Origin: Anodontia alba
Lineage: Eukaryota > Mollusca > Bivalvia > Lucinida > Lucinidae
Length of the DNA: 64,000 nucleotides
Reading direction: 5' to 3'
Assembly (NCBI GenBank): GCA_964016985.1
Contig: OZ024827.1
Location: forward strand, 16,621,374-16,685,373
The notes below the pieces were generated by a model, which was not told the origin of the DNA, did not search any database, and was given only the letters and a program-made list of their open reading frames with translations. Positions 46,093-55,935 of this stretch are shown here, piece after piece; the first letter of the stretch is position 1, and every line of letters starts with the position of its first letter. The position numbers and the translations under genes were made by a program.

Positions 46093-46196
46093 ATTGTAGA
46101 CTGAATAGACTCCCCCTCACTGTTTAATTAAAGAGTCCACTTGCAGTTTTAGGTATGTCCGGCTATGAGATTTAGATATTTATAGAGAAAAATGGC

Positions 46197-46316
46197 TTAA
46201 CAGTTTGCAAACAGTGGAGACCCTGATCAAATGCCACAGTCTGTGGCATCTGATCTGGGTCTGCACTGTTTGCCAATTACCCTTCTATGGGTCTCCAGAC
46301 TACAATGGGTTAGGAA
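46197..46316. mobile_element. GCAAACAGTG hairpin MITE, type P4
   Basis: GCAAACAGTGGAGACCCTGA..GCCACAGTCTGTGGC..GATCTGGGTCTGCACTGTTT. The flanks (TAGACTGAATAGACTCCCCC; TACAATGGGTTAGG) differ from types P1-P3. A partial second copy is at 46790-46960. Confidence 0.6.
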
Positions 46317-46489
46317 TACCTGTATGTATATTGAAGGAACAAAAAGACTAACAAAACTGATTCTAATTGTATTTTAAAACTTTGCATAAAAAGATAGAAA
46401 TAAGGAAAATAAACTATGAAATTTTCACAGAACTGCAAAGCATACTGCTTTGCTTAAGCTATTGATATGAGCATAAAAAAGCATTCTTA

Positions 46490-46700
46490 CCCATTTATGC
46501 CTGGGGTCCCATAAAAGGGACATTAGCAAACCGTGTATAGTCGGATCAGATGCTGCAAAACATGGCAGTCTGATTAAGGTCTACATTGTTTGCATTAAGT
46601 TCAGAAATTTCTATAAAACAAGACACCCCGCCATTGGAAATAGACCGGTCTAAAGAGACAGTAGAAGAGTCAACTAGCCAAATGGGATAAAATCTACCAC
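46490..46700. mobile_element. CCCATTTATGCC hairpin MITE, type P4
   Basis: TTACCCATTTATGCCTGGGG ... GCCAAATGGGATAAA; centre TCGGATCAGATGCTGC..ATGGCAGTCTGATTAAGG. A related copy at about 51460-51670. Confidence 0.58.
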
Positions 46701-46969
46701 TGGAAAATGACCTTCCAGATGCATGTAAACAGTGAAGAGCCAACTCTGGCTGCACATCCAGGCAGTCTGATTATGGCCCCTTCTGTTGTCATATAATAGG
46801 CACAGATGAACCCATTGTAGACTGAACTGACTCCCCCACACTATATATTGGAAGAGTCCAATTTCAATTTTAGGTATATCAGGCTATGAGATTTAGATAT
46901 GCCTATAGAAAAATGGCTAAACTATTTGCAAACAGTGGAGACCCTTACTACAATGGGTTACTCAAAATT

Positions 46970-47140
46970 GGTTCTTCTCCTTTCTCAAGGGGATCTGTTC
47001 TTTAAAGAAAGAATTTGCTCCTCTTGAGAGCAAATTCTTTCCTTTTAAAGTGACCACTTTTTAGAAGTGACTCTGTGTGCAGTAAAGCAAACAGGAAGTC
47101 GCAAAAATTGTCTCCCATTCCAAAAATGGCAGAAAAATCA
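46970..47140. mobile_element. GAATTTGCTCC hairpin MITE, family D
   Basis: AAGGGGATCTGTTCTTTAAA, GAAAGAATTTGCTCC-TCTT-GAGAGCAAATTCTTTC, then GCAAACAGGAAGTCGCAAAA. Confidence 0.7.
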
Positions 47141-47160
47141 AACAGACATATTCATTCACC

Positions 47161-47373
47161 TTTACCCTTGTCCTGCTGAATAAATTTAGATGGCACGCCC
47201 ACTTCCAATTTTCAGCCAATCTGATTACTTGATCTAATTTGTTGATACAAATTCACATACTTAATGGCAAACAGTGCAGATCCAGATCAGTTGGCTCCTT
47301 CAGAAGCCAACTGATCTGGATCTACACTGTTTGTAAAGACAGGGTATATCCGGTTCAGCAGGACTAAGGTTAA
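47161..47373 (+). mobile_element. Hairpin MITE, type P1
   Basis: TTTACCCTTGTCCTGCTGAA ... GTTCAGCAGGACTAAGGTTAA; palindrome GCAAACAGTGCAGATCCAGA..GGCTCCTTCAGAAGCC..TCTGGATCTACACTGTTTG. The left TTAA is mutated to TTTA. Confidence 0.82.
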
Positions 47374-47629
47374 AAGTAATTTTTCTAGTAAATGATTCAT
47401 TTAATACCACTGAAATTAAAAAAAAGAATTGACAAACAGAGGAAACCCTAATTAGATGATGCAGGGGCTCCGGCTGATAAAGGTCTTTGCTGCACTCTTA
47501 GGCATCAGGCCCATTACCTCGTATTACACATCATGTTGAAAACAGCAACAAACTCAAACAAACTATACCAATGCCAATTTATTCCTGAGATGCACTTCAA
47601 TATTTTTTTAGTAACCTTTATAACTCTCA

Positions 47630-47760
47630 AGCACTGGGACAGACAGGCCTGAGCAAACCCTGTAGACCCAGATCAGATGCCACAGAATGCGGCATCTGAT
47701 CAGGGTCTGCACTGTTTGCCACTCAGTACAACAGTTTTTGACCAATCCACGAGTAAATTG
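47630..47760. mobile_element. GCAAAC hairpin MITE, type P4
   Basis: GAGCAAACCCTGTAGACCCA..GATCAGATGCCACAGAATGCGG..TGATCAGGGTCTGCACTG. Related copies at 55410-55560 and half at 48410-48545. Confidence 0.62.
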
Positions 47761-47909
47761 GACCTGTTCAAATTTTTGAAGTACGGTAAAGAGTTACTGT
47801 TTCCCAATATTTAGTGGTAATACGGTACGTCATGAATAAAAGGGCCTTTGGAATACATCTGATATGGGTGCTGGATAGGCTGAGATCAGCCTGTACATCT
47901 AAACAGTCT

Positions 47910-48153
47910 GGGCCCAGTTGTTCAAAGCTAACGACGTCGTTAGTTAACGATTCGTTAAAATTTACATCGAGTGATACGCAAATATTCTGAAATTTTTTGC
48001 TGAAAAAATGTGAGTAGCTTTTGCAGTGCAAAAGCTACTCACATTTTTTCAGCAAACAATTTCAGAAAATTGTATATTGAATCCGCTAAAATAGTTAACG
48101 AAATGGCCCTTAACGAGCTCGTAAAGCTAACGACGCTTTGAACAACCGGGCCC
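47910..48153. mobile_element. Hairpin MITE, family A (long arms)
   Basis: GGGCCCAGTTGTTCAAAGCT ... CTTTGAACAACCGGGCCC; centre GTGAGTAGCTTTTGC-AGT-GCAAAAGCTACTCAC. The two arms pair over more than 100 bp. Confidence 0.87.
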
Positions 48154-48854
48154 TGATCACTGCCATCGCTGTTCATCGCATCGACGGTACATTATTATGC
48201 TATATCTGATCATTCTGTAAGTAAACAGCCGAGTACCCGATCAGACTGCGTGGATGCACAAACTCATCTGGACCTTCGCTGCCAAAGTCCCTATCTTCTG
48301 GGTAGGCTTAGTTACAAACATTTTTACAGAAGCACATAATTTTCCATTGCTTACCCAACGGGTACGCAACGTTGCATCAATGTCGACGTTTATGCGATGT
48401 ATAAACGTGATGTGCCACTGGGTAAAATCTGTAAAAAGTACACTTTTTTCACAATTTGAACTGGTCCAATTTACTCATGTGGATTGGTCAAAAACTGCTG
48501 TACTGAGTGGCAAACAGTGTAGACCCTAATCAGATGCCATTTCCCTTCGAAACAAATGCTCCATTTCGGAAGTAAGTATTCTCTGGAATTGCGAACCATC
48601 ATGAAAAAAATAAGATCTTCAGTCTATATGCGAACAGGTAAGCTGCCCATTCACACATAGCCTGATCAGGACCATCGCTGTTAGTCTATGAATTCTATGG
48701 TGTCTGTTTATTCCGTGAAGGCGCAGTGAAGGATATGATCAGATTGTGGATATAGTCATTCGCTATCAACAAATGCTCCGAAGACCTCTTTTCTCAAGAA
48801 GCGACCAAGTTGAAAAACATATTTACAGAAATTACCATTCTACTATAGGTAAAA

Positions 48855-49230
48855 ATATAACCTTGTCCGGTGACGTTAGGATTTTGGTTCCCAGCTCTAT
48901 GACGTCAACTGGAAAATTGAAACCAGAAGTCACCACACCGGACAAGGCTAACCCTTAAAGCGCCAGTCACAACTATTGTCTGCTTTGTCATCTGCTTGTC
49001 ATTTTAAAAGTCATTTTTGCAAACAGTGTGGACCCAGATCAGACTGTACCTCTAGGAGCAGTCTGATAAGAGTCCACACTGTTTGCCTGTATGCAAAAAT
49101 AGGTTTGAAAAGCTTGCAAGAATATTCAGCAGACGATATAAACAGACGACATTTTCAGATGCAGTTTTTCTTGGCGCTTTAAGGGTTAAACTTGAAACCA
49201 GGAGTCACCACACCGGACAAGGTTATACTT
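48855..49230. repeat. CCTTGTCCGGTG element carrying a P3 MITE
   Basis: TATAACCTTGTCCGGTGAC at 48856 and its complement GTCACCACACCGGACAAGG at 48930 and again at 49206-49224. The P3 MITE stands between the last two, so it is flanked by a direct repeat of about 35 bp (TGAAACCA-GAGTCACCACAC). Confidence 0.65.
48948..49189 (+). mobile_element. Hairpin MITE, type P3
   Basis: CTAACCCTTAAAGCGCCAGT ... TTGGCGCTTTAAGGGTTAA; TTTGCAAACAGTGTGGACCC / GAGTCCACACTGTTTGCCTG in the centre; AAGAATATTCAGCAGACGA near the right end. Confidence 0.82.
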
Positions 49231-49299
49231 ACAGCTATGTCAGGAAAATGGATACACTTGATGTTTGAACAAAGGAGATAACACGTGACTTTGTATTTG

Positions 49300-49445
49300 C
49301 TTTCCTGCACAGCCCGATTCTGAAAAGGGGTCTACTCTTGCTCATTTTTTTCGTTTAAAGTAGACCCCTTTTCAGAAGGGAGCAAATTTTGACAGAGCAG
49401 ACTCGCATGAAAGTGTATCCATTCCCTTAAAATAATAAAAAAAAA
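49300..49445. mobile_element. Hairpin MITE, family D
   Basis: TTCTGAAAAGGGGTCTACTC / AGTAGACCCCTTTTCAGAAG, then GGGAGCAAATTTTGACAG and GAAAGTGTATCCATTCCCTT. Confidence 0.7.
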
Positions 49446-49589
49446 TTAATTGAAACGCTTGACCAATACAGTTGACCCTGATCAGAAAAAAACAACATAT
49501 TTTTCTGTTTTGGGACCTAAGTAAATCATCTCACTACTCGACTGTGGTGAGAAAAAGCACTTTTTGTTTTGGTGAATGAGCAAATAATC

Positions 49590-49820
49590 AGGGCCCAGTT
49601 GTTCAAAACTTACGATGCCGTTAGTTAACATACCGTTAAAACTTTGGTCATTAAATATGGCATTTACGCTAATATTTCTGCTGAAAAATGTCAGTAGCTT
49701 TTGCTACTCTCATTTTTTTCAGCAAAAATACCTGTGAATTAGATGTACTTACTAGACAGTTAACATACTTTCCACTAACGAGCTCGTTAAGCTAACGATG
49801 CTTTGAACAAGTGGGCCATG
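49590..49820. mobile_element. Hairpin MITE, family A
   Basis: GGGCCCAGTTGTTCAAAACT ... GCTTTGAACAAGTGGGCC; centre GCTGAAAAATGTCAGTAGCT / GCTACTCTCATTTTTTTCAGC. Confidence 0.82.
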
Positions 49821-49926
49821 GTGAGAAAAAAGCACTTCTTTATATTTGGGCCTGAGCACATAATTACACTCTTGTGAGAAAAAGCACTTCTCTATTGTGA
49901 TGGGAGACTGAATATATCATCACACG

Positions 49927-50132
49927 TAACCCTTAAGGCTTTACTTGTAATCACAACTATAACAGACGGCACTTTGAAATGCTCATTTTCGAATTTTCAG
50001 AGAAAATAATGCTTGACGAGTCATGTGAATCGTCTGCTACGTGAAATGTCAAGTATTATTTTCTCTGGAAAACATCCAAATCACTTTTAGAATGTCGTCA
50101 ACTACAAATTGCTTAACGCATAACGGGTTAAA
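49927..50132. mobile_element. Hairpin MITE, family B variant
   Basis: TAACCCTTAAGGC ... GCATAACGGGTTAA ends; CAGAGAAAATAATGCTTGAC..TCATGTGAATCG / TACGTGAAATGTCAAGTATT..ATTTTCTCTGG. The TTAA-like ends tie this variant to the P group. Confidence 0.68.
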
Positions 50133-50584
50133 ATCCTAAGCAGTTAACAATGTCTCTTTTCTTTTCTATTCTATCGGAAGAAAAAAAGAAAAAAAAAGAC
50201 AGCTATTTCTAACAGGAGTAAGCACTTGTCTCTTCTTGAAGAAAAATAAGAAACTCTGTTTTAACCCGAATCAAGCACATGTTCCTTCTTGAGTAAAAGT
50301 AAAAACTTTTTTTTAAGTAGTAAGTAAGCACTTCCATATAAAGGCATCTGTCTTGGTACAGAATATTTCAAACTTTTAATAACCAACTCCAAGCACTTGT
50401 CTCGTCTTGAGTAAAAGTAGAACTGTTTTAATTAATACGCAAGCACTTTCATATATAAAAGCATACACCATGAAACATAATATTTCAAACATTGGCAAGA
50501 TAACTAAATTTCATGTGCTGTAACAAACCTCAAAGTACCATTCAAAACTGTACCAGACGACATTCAAATATTCCGAGAAATGAA

Positions 50585-50996
50585 GGGCTTAGTGGTATTT
50601 CATGTGAATCGTCTGATTCATACGAAATTTTAAGCCTTCGTTTCTCGAGAAAAACTGTCGCCCGCTGCTGCTGTGATTGGCGCTCATCCCTTGTCCTGCT
50701 GAACCCGATATACACTGTCTTTGCAAACAGTGTAGATCCAGATCAGTTGGCTTCTGAAGCCAACTGATCTGGATCTACACTGTTTGCAGTTAAGTATTTG
50801 AATTTATAGAAGAATCCAGATCAAGTAATCTGATTGGCTGAAAATTAGAAGGGGCGTGGCATCTTAATTTATTCTGCAGAACAAGGGTTAATATTAAGGG
50901 CTCAGTAGTAGTTCATGTGAATCGTCTGATTCACACGAAATTTCAAGTCTTTTCTCGAGAAAAACTGTCGCCCGCTGCTGCTGTGATTGGCGCTTT
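50585..50996. repeat. 105-bp direct repeat bracketing a P1 MITE
   Basis: Left 50585-50693 and right 50893-50996 share CATGTGAATCGTCTGATTCA, TCTCGAGAAAAACTGTCGCC and CGCTGCTGCTGTGATTGGCG. Each copy is itself a small hairpin of family-B type. Confidence 0.78.
50694..50891 (-). mobile_element. Hairpin MITE, type P1, inverted
   Basis: TCATCCCTTGTCCTGCTGAA ... TCTGCAGAACAAGGGTTAA. The arms GCAAACAGTGTAGATCCAGA..CAGTTGGCTTC / GAAGCCAACTG are perfectly complementary for over 30 bp. Confidence 0.85.
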
Positions 50997-51064
50997 TATA
51001 ATGGCTGGACTATATACAAATGAATCAGAACAGCAAAACATTTTAAGGAGAAATGTTAACTTTC

Positions 51065-51290
51065 AGAGGAGGGAAACAGCCCTGTCAAAACTGATTTTGT
51101 CTCCCTTCTGAAAAGAGATTTACTCTAAAAGGACAGAGTTTACTCCCCATTGGGAGCAAAATCTTTCCTTTTAGCATAGACCCCTTTTCAGAAGAGCAGG
51201 AAAGCAAACAGGAAGTCAAAAATGTGTCTTCCGAAAATCTAACAAAGGTATATATGCGAACAGACAAGGATGAAGCCAATCTCTACATCA
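51065..51290. mobile_element. Hairpin MITE, family D
   Basis: CCCTTCTGAAAAGAGATTTA and TAGACCCCTTTTCAGAAGAG around TACTCCCCATTGGGAGCAAA; GCAAACAGGAAGTCAAAAAT at the end. Confidence 0.7.
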
Positions 51291-51459
51291 TATACTCAGC
51301 CCGGTGTTAACGTTTTTTTTTGTTTTGTTTTTTGTTTTTTCTTTCGCTGATCAGTGTCAGCAAAAGCCTAATACTTTTTTGTAAGATAAGAGAACATCCT
51401 GGTCAGAATGTGCGGATGCACACGCTGGTCTTGATGCAGTATCAATCCAGTTCCACCTA

Positions 51460-51670
51460 GCGTTCCATAAAAGCAACTTTGGCAAACACTGTAGACCCAG
51501 ACCAGACTCCGCAGAACGGGGCGTCTGATCAGGGTCTACACTTTTCGCATTAAGTTCTGAAATTTTTGCGAACATGATGATATGAACTAACCAGACACTC
51601 CTTATATAAGAAATGGACCGGTCTAAAGAGTTAAGGAGGAAGAGTCCACTCGGGATAAATGGGTTAAACT
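51460..51670. mobile_element. Hairpin MITE, type P4
   Basis: GGCAAACACTGTAGACCCAG..ACCAGACTCCGC / GCGTCTGATCAGGGTCTACA; AGAAATGGACCGGTCTAAAG and GGATAAATGGGTTAA at the end. Confidence 0.6.
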
Positions 51671-51689
51671 TTAAAGGAGACAGTAGATT

Positions 51690-51870
51690 TCCGCCATTAT
51701 TTACAAGGGAGGCGTTTCTGGTACTTCCTGTTAGCTTTTCTGCATACCAAGCCCCTTCTGAAATGGCGTCGACTCTAAAAGGATCAATTTGCTCTTTTCA
51801 AAAGAAAGGCAAAAAAAATATTGACAGATTTGCTTCCCCTTGAAAGTGTATACATTCTCCATAAAAACAT
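51690..51870. repeat. Family-D hairpin, inverted and diverged
   Basis: TACTTCCTGTTAGCTTTTCT, CCCCTTCTGAAATGGCGTCG, ATCAATTTGCTC and CTTGAAAGTGTATACATTC. Confidence 0.55.
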
Positions 51871-52182
51871 GTTGACAGGCGACATTGGGCCACGTCAAGC
51901 AAAAAACGTGTCTTATAGCATTTTCGAAGTGTAAGTTTCAGCCTCATCAGGACAATATACACTTAATTTGTAAGCGGGCGGCGAAGGTCCTGATCAGACT
52001 TGACGCGGCCCTTTCTAAAAAATATCTTCTTATTCTGACTGAAATAAGACTCGACATTTCATTCAAATGTCAAAAATCTAATTGAAATGCTAAGCCCTAT
52101 TTTATTCTAAAAATAAAAACCACTATTTAAGACGCATAATATGCGCACTTACAAAAAACGCTTCTGTATTCTACAATATTCC

Positions 52183-52403
52183 TTAACCCTTAAACTGCCA
52201 ATCACAACAATTGTCGTCTGCTTTGTCATCTGCTTGTCTTTTTGCAATCAGCGTGGACAAAGATCAGAGGAGCAGTCTGATCTGGGTCCACACTGTTTGC
52301 CGGTATGCAAAAATAGGTTTGAAAAGTTTGCAAGAATATTCAGCAGACATCATAAACAGACGACATTTTCAGATGCAGGTTTATTTGGCGTTTTAAGGGT
52401 TAA
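52183..52403 (+). mobile_element. TTAA hairpin MITE, type P3
   Basis: TTAACCCTTAAACTGCCAAT ... TTGGCGTTTTAAGGGTTAA; TTTTTGCAATCAGCGTGGAC / GGGTCCACACTGTTTGCCGG; AATATTCAGCAGACATC near the right end. Confidence 0.83.
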
Positions 52404-52487
52404 TCATTCCGCGGTTTCTTATGTGATTATTTGTAAAGTTTTAATTACTTCGCTTCAAGGTATTCGGGGAGAACAACAACAACAACA

Positions 52488-52512
52488 AAAAAAAAAAAAA
52501 AAAAAAAAAAAA
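52488..52512. repeat. Poly(A) tract
   Basis: CAACAACAACAAC then a run of about 24 A. No retroelement body is recognised to its left. Confidence 0.8.
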
Positions 52513-52774
52513 CATGTTTGCACTATTTCAATAACGCGTCTGTACATCTTTCGACACAAGTATACAAGCGTGACTTTTCAAGTTATGGATGAAACTTCTG
52601 TAAAGAGCACTTGGTATTTGTTTTCCAAAAAAACTCAGCTTTAAATATCATAGACTAATAGCTCTATTTCGCTGGGATCTCCAAAACTGGTTTGTTGAAT
52701 TTCATCTTGTTTTCCAGTTCAAACGTAAACCAATATCTTACCCTGAGCCAAGCAAGCGAAACGATGTCGAGCAC

Positions 52775-52945
52775 ATTCAGACAAAAAGGCAGAGATCAAC
52801 TTGCAGTCTGATCACGGCCTTCGCTGTCCGTTTGACATAATCTTTGTATGTATCGGAAGACAAAAGACCCGGATGAGAGTGCGCATGCGCAGGTGACCCA
52901 AAAGACACATTTTCGCTTGACACGGCCCGCCTCCTGTTCACTGTC
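52775..52945. repeat. Dispersed GTCTGATCACGGCC repeat
   Basis: CAGTCTGATCACGGCCTTCG, CTGTCCGTTTGACATAATC, GAGTGCGCATGCGCAGGTGA, AGACACATTTTCGC. Related to 28140 and 55820. Confidence 0.55.
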
Positions 52946-52949
52946 CGCA

Positions 52950-53280
52950 CAGAGTTAACACTTAGCATGCTTGGGTAAAATTTCAGATGACATTTTGAAA
53001 TATTTTTCTTATTTTCCCCAGAAAATATTTGCATGAAATGCCAAACATAAGGAGACAATTTGCATGAAAAGCCAAACTTTTTTTCTGAGAAAAATAATAA
53101 TAGTTTTCCCAGAAAACAGCGTTTGACATTTCGTGCATATTGTCTAAATGTTTTGGCATTTCATGCAAATGTTGTATGAAATGCACATCTTTTTTCTGAG
53201 AAAAGAAAAATATCACCAATTTGTCGTCTGCTGAATTTATCCGAATACCACCAGTTTGTCGTCTGCTGAATTTCCTAAGT
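52950..53280. repeat. Family-B hairpins, two or three in tandem
   Basis: CTTAGCATGCTTGGG, TTTTCTTATTTTCCCCAGAA, GGAGACAATTTGCATGAAAA, AACAGCGTTTGACATTTCGT and CAATTTGTCGTCTGCTGAAT twice. The array ends about 35 bp from the FoxH stop codon. Confidence 0.65.
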
Positions 53281-53312
53281 GTGTTTGTAAGGTTAAAACT
53301 CATGAATTTATA

Positions 53313-55112
53313 TTACATTTCTGTCTTTATCACCACAACCTCATCATTCTCAGTTTTCAAGTTATCATGCTGATCAAACACATAGTTTGTCTTGACGTCG
53401 TCTGTCGCGAGGTCCTTGTCCACTGTGTTACTAAATGCGGCATTGTCCTCTTGATCTGGTGTATTGTAACTAGGATACTGAGCTGGATAGTTATTGAGGG
53501 TGACCGCTGTGTCACAGACAGGGTAGGGACTGTAGCCGTAGAATGACGGTGTAAGTGTCATTGGCGAAGAGTAATGTAAATGGCTATAGAAATTCGACGC
53601 TTGTGGATGTTGAAACTGACAGATGAGCGGGTGATGAACCAAGGTTTGTTGAGGATCATACATGTTTGTCTCTGAAGTATACTGGTCGGAGAAGTTTTGA
53701 CTGCTGCCCTGATGAAGTACTGGATAATATGGATAAGAGTTCGTTGGGACTGCTAAGAAGGATCTGTTCTCATCGGCGTTACCCCTGGTAGAGAAGGGAT
53801 TCATCTGCTCGGAACTCTGGTCCCTGTACATAAGGGACTTCTCCAAACAATCCTCTTCTCTTTCTTGGAATGATGTGTTTAAGTCTAGTTGATTTTGACT
53901 GGAATCCGAGCAGAGTAGACTGAGATTCTGGACAGCGTCTTGAGTTGGAATGTTTTGCTCCATAGATGTGAGGTAATCTATGATATGACTGATTTCTGGT
54001 GTAATTAGAGGTGTATCTGTCTCAGAGGGGAATCTTCTCGTAGACGGAGTGATCGTCTCGTACTGGTGGTTAGTTTCCTTAGAGGTTGTCTTTGGAGTGT
54101 CAGTAGCTCGATCAGCTGAACTTGACTGGCGTAGCACTTCGGGTGATTCATCTACAACTTTATTCCAAGACCTGAACTTCCTAGGTAGCTTAACATTCAC
54201 ATTTTCCTTATTGTCTTCATAGGCATTAGAGTGTTCGTTGATTCTATGTGCTTTCCCTGTTGGAGGTTTGTGACTGACAGTAGCGTAGTAGTCTGCACTT
54301 GTATCCTGATGTGGCAGGAGAACTGGAGGTAGACCAAGCTCTGCATGTATATAAGGAGCAAAAAATCCAGATTTTCCGACGGCGTTCTCTTGACGACGGA
54401 ATATATCTTCTGTAATCTTGGACAGGTCAACTCTCCAAAGGTTCAGTTTCCTTCTGTTCTTTCCAGTTGTTGACTCCAGGATATCTTTGTAGAAACACTT
54501 GCTGTGGGATAAATTATGTCTAACTGAGTCTTTCCATCCTGTATATTCACCTCGGAAGAATACGAAGTTATCCTGCAACCAGTTGTTTACTCCAGTTAGT
54601 GTCAGCTGTTTATCTCTCGAGTTTTGTATGGCAGTAACTATCAGACCGACATAAGTATATGGTGGCTTGGGGTATCTCTTGTAGCCACCAGTCTGTTTCT
54701 TTGGTGGCGGTACAACGTCATCTGACTCTAGCTCTCTCTTTCCGTTCCTGTTTAACAAAGATATCTCTTTTGGATGTTCTATGGCTTGCTTGATATCAAT
54801 TTCCAGGTGGCGCTCTTGTCCGCTGTAGACGAAATCCATGTCTCCATACGACGTAACAGGCGATGACATGTAGACTGACGTCACCGAGGATACAGTCTCT
54901 ACACTGCTACATCTTTCACTGTGCTGTTGAAGATGGTCATAATTAGATGATAATGCGCTGGCTGGGCTCAAAGTTTCGACCCCTGCGAATCTGGAAGAAT
55001 ACCCTTCTTGGTAGGTACGGGGCTCTAGGAATGACGGAGGACTTTCTCTTTCATCGCTGTCGTCCTGAATTGGGACGAATCCAAATTCTGCTAGTTTTGC
55101 GAAGTGCTCCAT
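53313..55112 (-). CDS. Forkhead transcription factor, FoxH-like
   Basis: 599 residues in one open frame. The forkhead domain is at about 145-240: KRYPKPPYTYVGLIVTAIQN, LTLTGVNNWLQDNFVFFRGE, and helix 3 WKDSVRHNLSHSKCFYK. Wing 2 is LWRVDLSKITEDIFRRQENA, then VGKSGFFAPYIHAELGLPP. The W-x-VD-S-I..RRQN-AV...FA-Y pattern after the wing, and FFR-Y-GWKDS-RHNLS, match FoxH rather than other forkhead classes. FoxH proteins recruit SMAD2/3-SMAD4 to Nodal/activin target genes. A polybasic PPPKKQ precedes the domain; the C-terminus is rich in Ser, Tyr, Gln and Pro and probably activates transcription. I could not pick out a clear SMAD-interaction motif. It ends VVVIKTEM, TAA. The start is the first Met after an acceptor-like TTGCTTCAG at 55134. 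Confidence 0.82.
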   Translation of the reverse strand: MEHFAKLAEFGFVPIQDDSDERESPPSFLEPRTYQEGYSSRFAGVETLSPASALSSNYDHLQQHSERCSSVETVSSVTSVYMSSPVTSYGDMDFVYSGQERHLEIDIKQAIEHPKEISLLNRNGKRELESDDVVPPPKKQTGGYKRYPKPPYTYVGLIVTAIQNSRDKQLTLTGVNNWLQDNFVFFRGEYTGWKDSVRHNLSHSKCFYKDILESTTGKNRRKLNLWRVDLSKITEDIFRRQENAVGKSGFFAPYIHAELGLPPVLLPHQDTSADYYATVSHKPPTGKAHRINEHSNAYEDNKENVNVKLPRKFRSWNKVVDESPEVLRQSSSADRATDTPKTTSKETNHQYETITPSTRRFPSETDTPLITPEISHIIDYLTSMEQNIPTQDAVQNLSLLCSDSSQNQLDLNTSFQEREEDCLEKSLMYRDQSSEQMNPFSTRGNADENRSFLAVPTNSYPYYPVLHQGSSQNFSDQYTSETNMYDPQQTLVHHPLICQFQHPQASNFYSHLHYSSPMTLTPSFYGYSPYPVCDTAVTLNNYPAQYPSYNTPDQEDNAAFSNTVDKDLATDDVKTNYVFDQHDNLKTENDEVVVIKTEM

Positions 55113-55133
55113 TCTGTCAGATCAGTAGATAAC

Positions 55134-55145
55134 CTGAAGCAAACA
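55134..55145 (-). other. Possible splice acceptor of a FoxH 5' UTR intron
   Basis: On the minus strand, TGTTTGCTTCAG|GTTATC lies 21 bp upstream of the ATG. It would make the coding exon preceded by a non-coding exon further upstream. Sequence evidence only. Confidence 0.35.
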
Positions 55146-55169
55146 ATTGACTTTTACAATACCAAGGGC

Positions 55170-55345
55170 AGTTTCAGCAGACGACAAATTGATAATTATT
55201 TTCTTTTTCTTTGCAATTGTCTGCTTAGGAGACAAATTCTCCTTAGGAGACAATTTGTAACAAATGTCAAAGTTTGTTTTCTGGGAAAATAATAAATATA
55301 TTGCAAAATGTCGTCTGCTGAATTTTTACCCGGCATGCTAAGCGC
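55170..55345. mobile_element. Hairpin MITE, family B, next to the FoxH start
   Basis: TTTCAGCAGACGACAAATTG, CAATTGTCTGCTTAGGAGAC / CCTTAGGAGACAATTTGTAA, TTTGTTTTCTGGGAAAATAA, GTCGTCTGCTGAATTTTTAC. It lies 60 bp from the ATG. Confidence 0.78.
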
Positions 55346-55409
55346 GAAATTCAGTCATGGTTACGCATGACTTCAGTCCTGTAAGAAGCGTATTTACCGT
55401 GTTTACCCT

Positions 55410-55565
55410 AAGTATTCGGACAGACAGGGATGTGCAAACAGTGTAGCCCCATATCAGACGCGCAGACTGACGCGGCGTCTGATCAATGTCTATACTGTTT
55501 GTCACTCATCCAACAGTTCATGCTATATATCAATAGAAAAGTGAACGAGTTCAAATTTTGGGACA
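55410..55565. mobile_element. Hairpin MITE, type P4
   Basis: CAAACAGTGTAGCCCCATAT..CAGACGCGCAGACTGACGCGGCGTCTG..GTCTATACTGTTTGTC. Confidence 0.65.
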
Positions 55566-55569
55566 CATC

Positions 55570-55925
55570 TGGTAATTTGTTTATATATCCAAATATTTAT
55601 GATAATACGGTAACAGCATGCGCATCTGCGAAGCCCAGATTAGCCTACGCATCTACGCAATCTGATCCAGGCTTCGCCCTTCCCAAGTATGGGCCGCGTC
55701 TAGCGAAAAAAGTGCCTTCGAACACGCTAAGATTCATACCATCCTGCGCATGCGCAAAGTGTCATCCGGGCCTTTGCTCTCCATTAATACATTATGTAGT
55801 ATCCAATGATTATATTAGCGTATAGTAAAGGTCCTATCAGACTGTGCGGCTGTGCAGGCTGTTCTAGGCTTTCGCTGTCCGCATATATCCGAAGACACGT
55901 TTTCGCATGGCGCGGCCCAGTATAC
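55570..55925. repeat. Dispersed GCGCATGCGC-type repeats
   Basis: CATGCGCATCTGCGAAGCCC, CTGCGCATGCGCAAAGTGTC, GGTCCTATCAGACTGTGCGG, TTCGCTGTCCGCATATATCC, GAAGACACGTTTTCGCATGG. Two or three overlapping copies of the repeat seen at 28140. Confidence 0.5.
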
Positions 55926-55935
55926 ATGCATTCCC

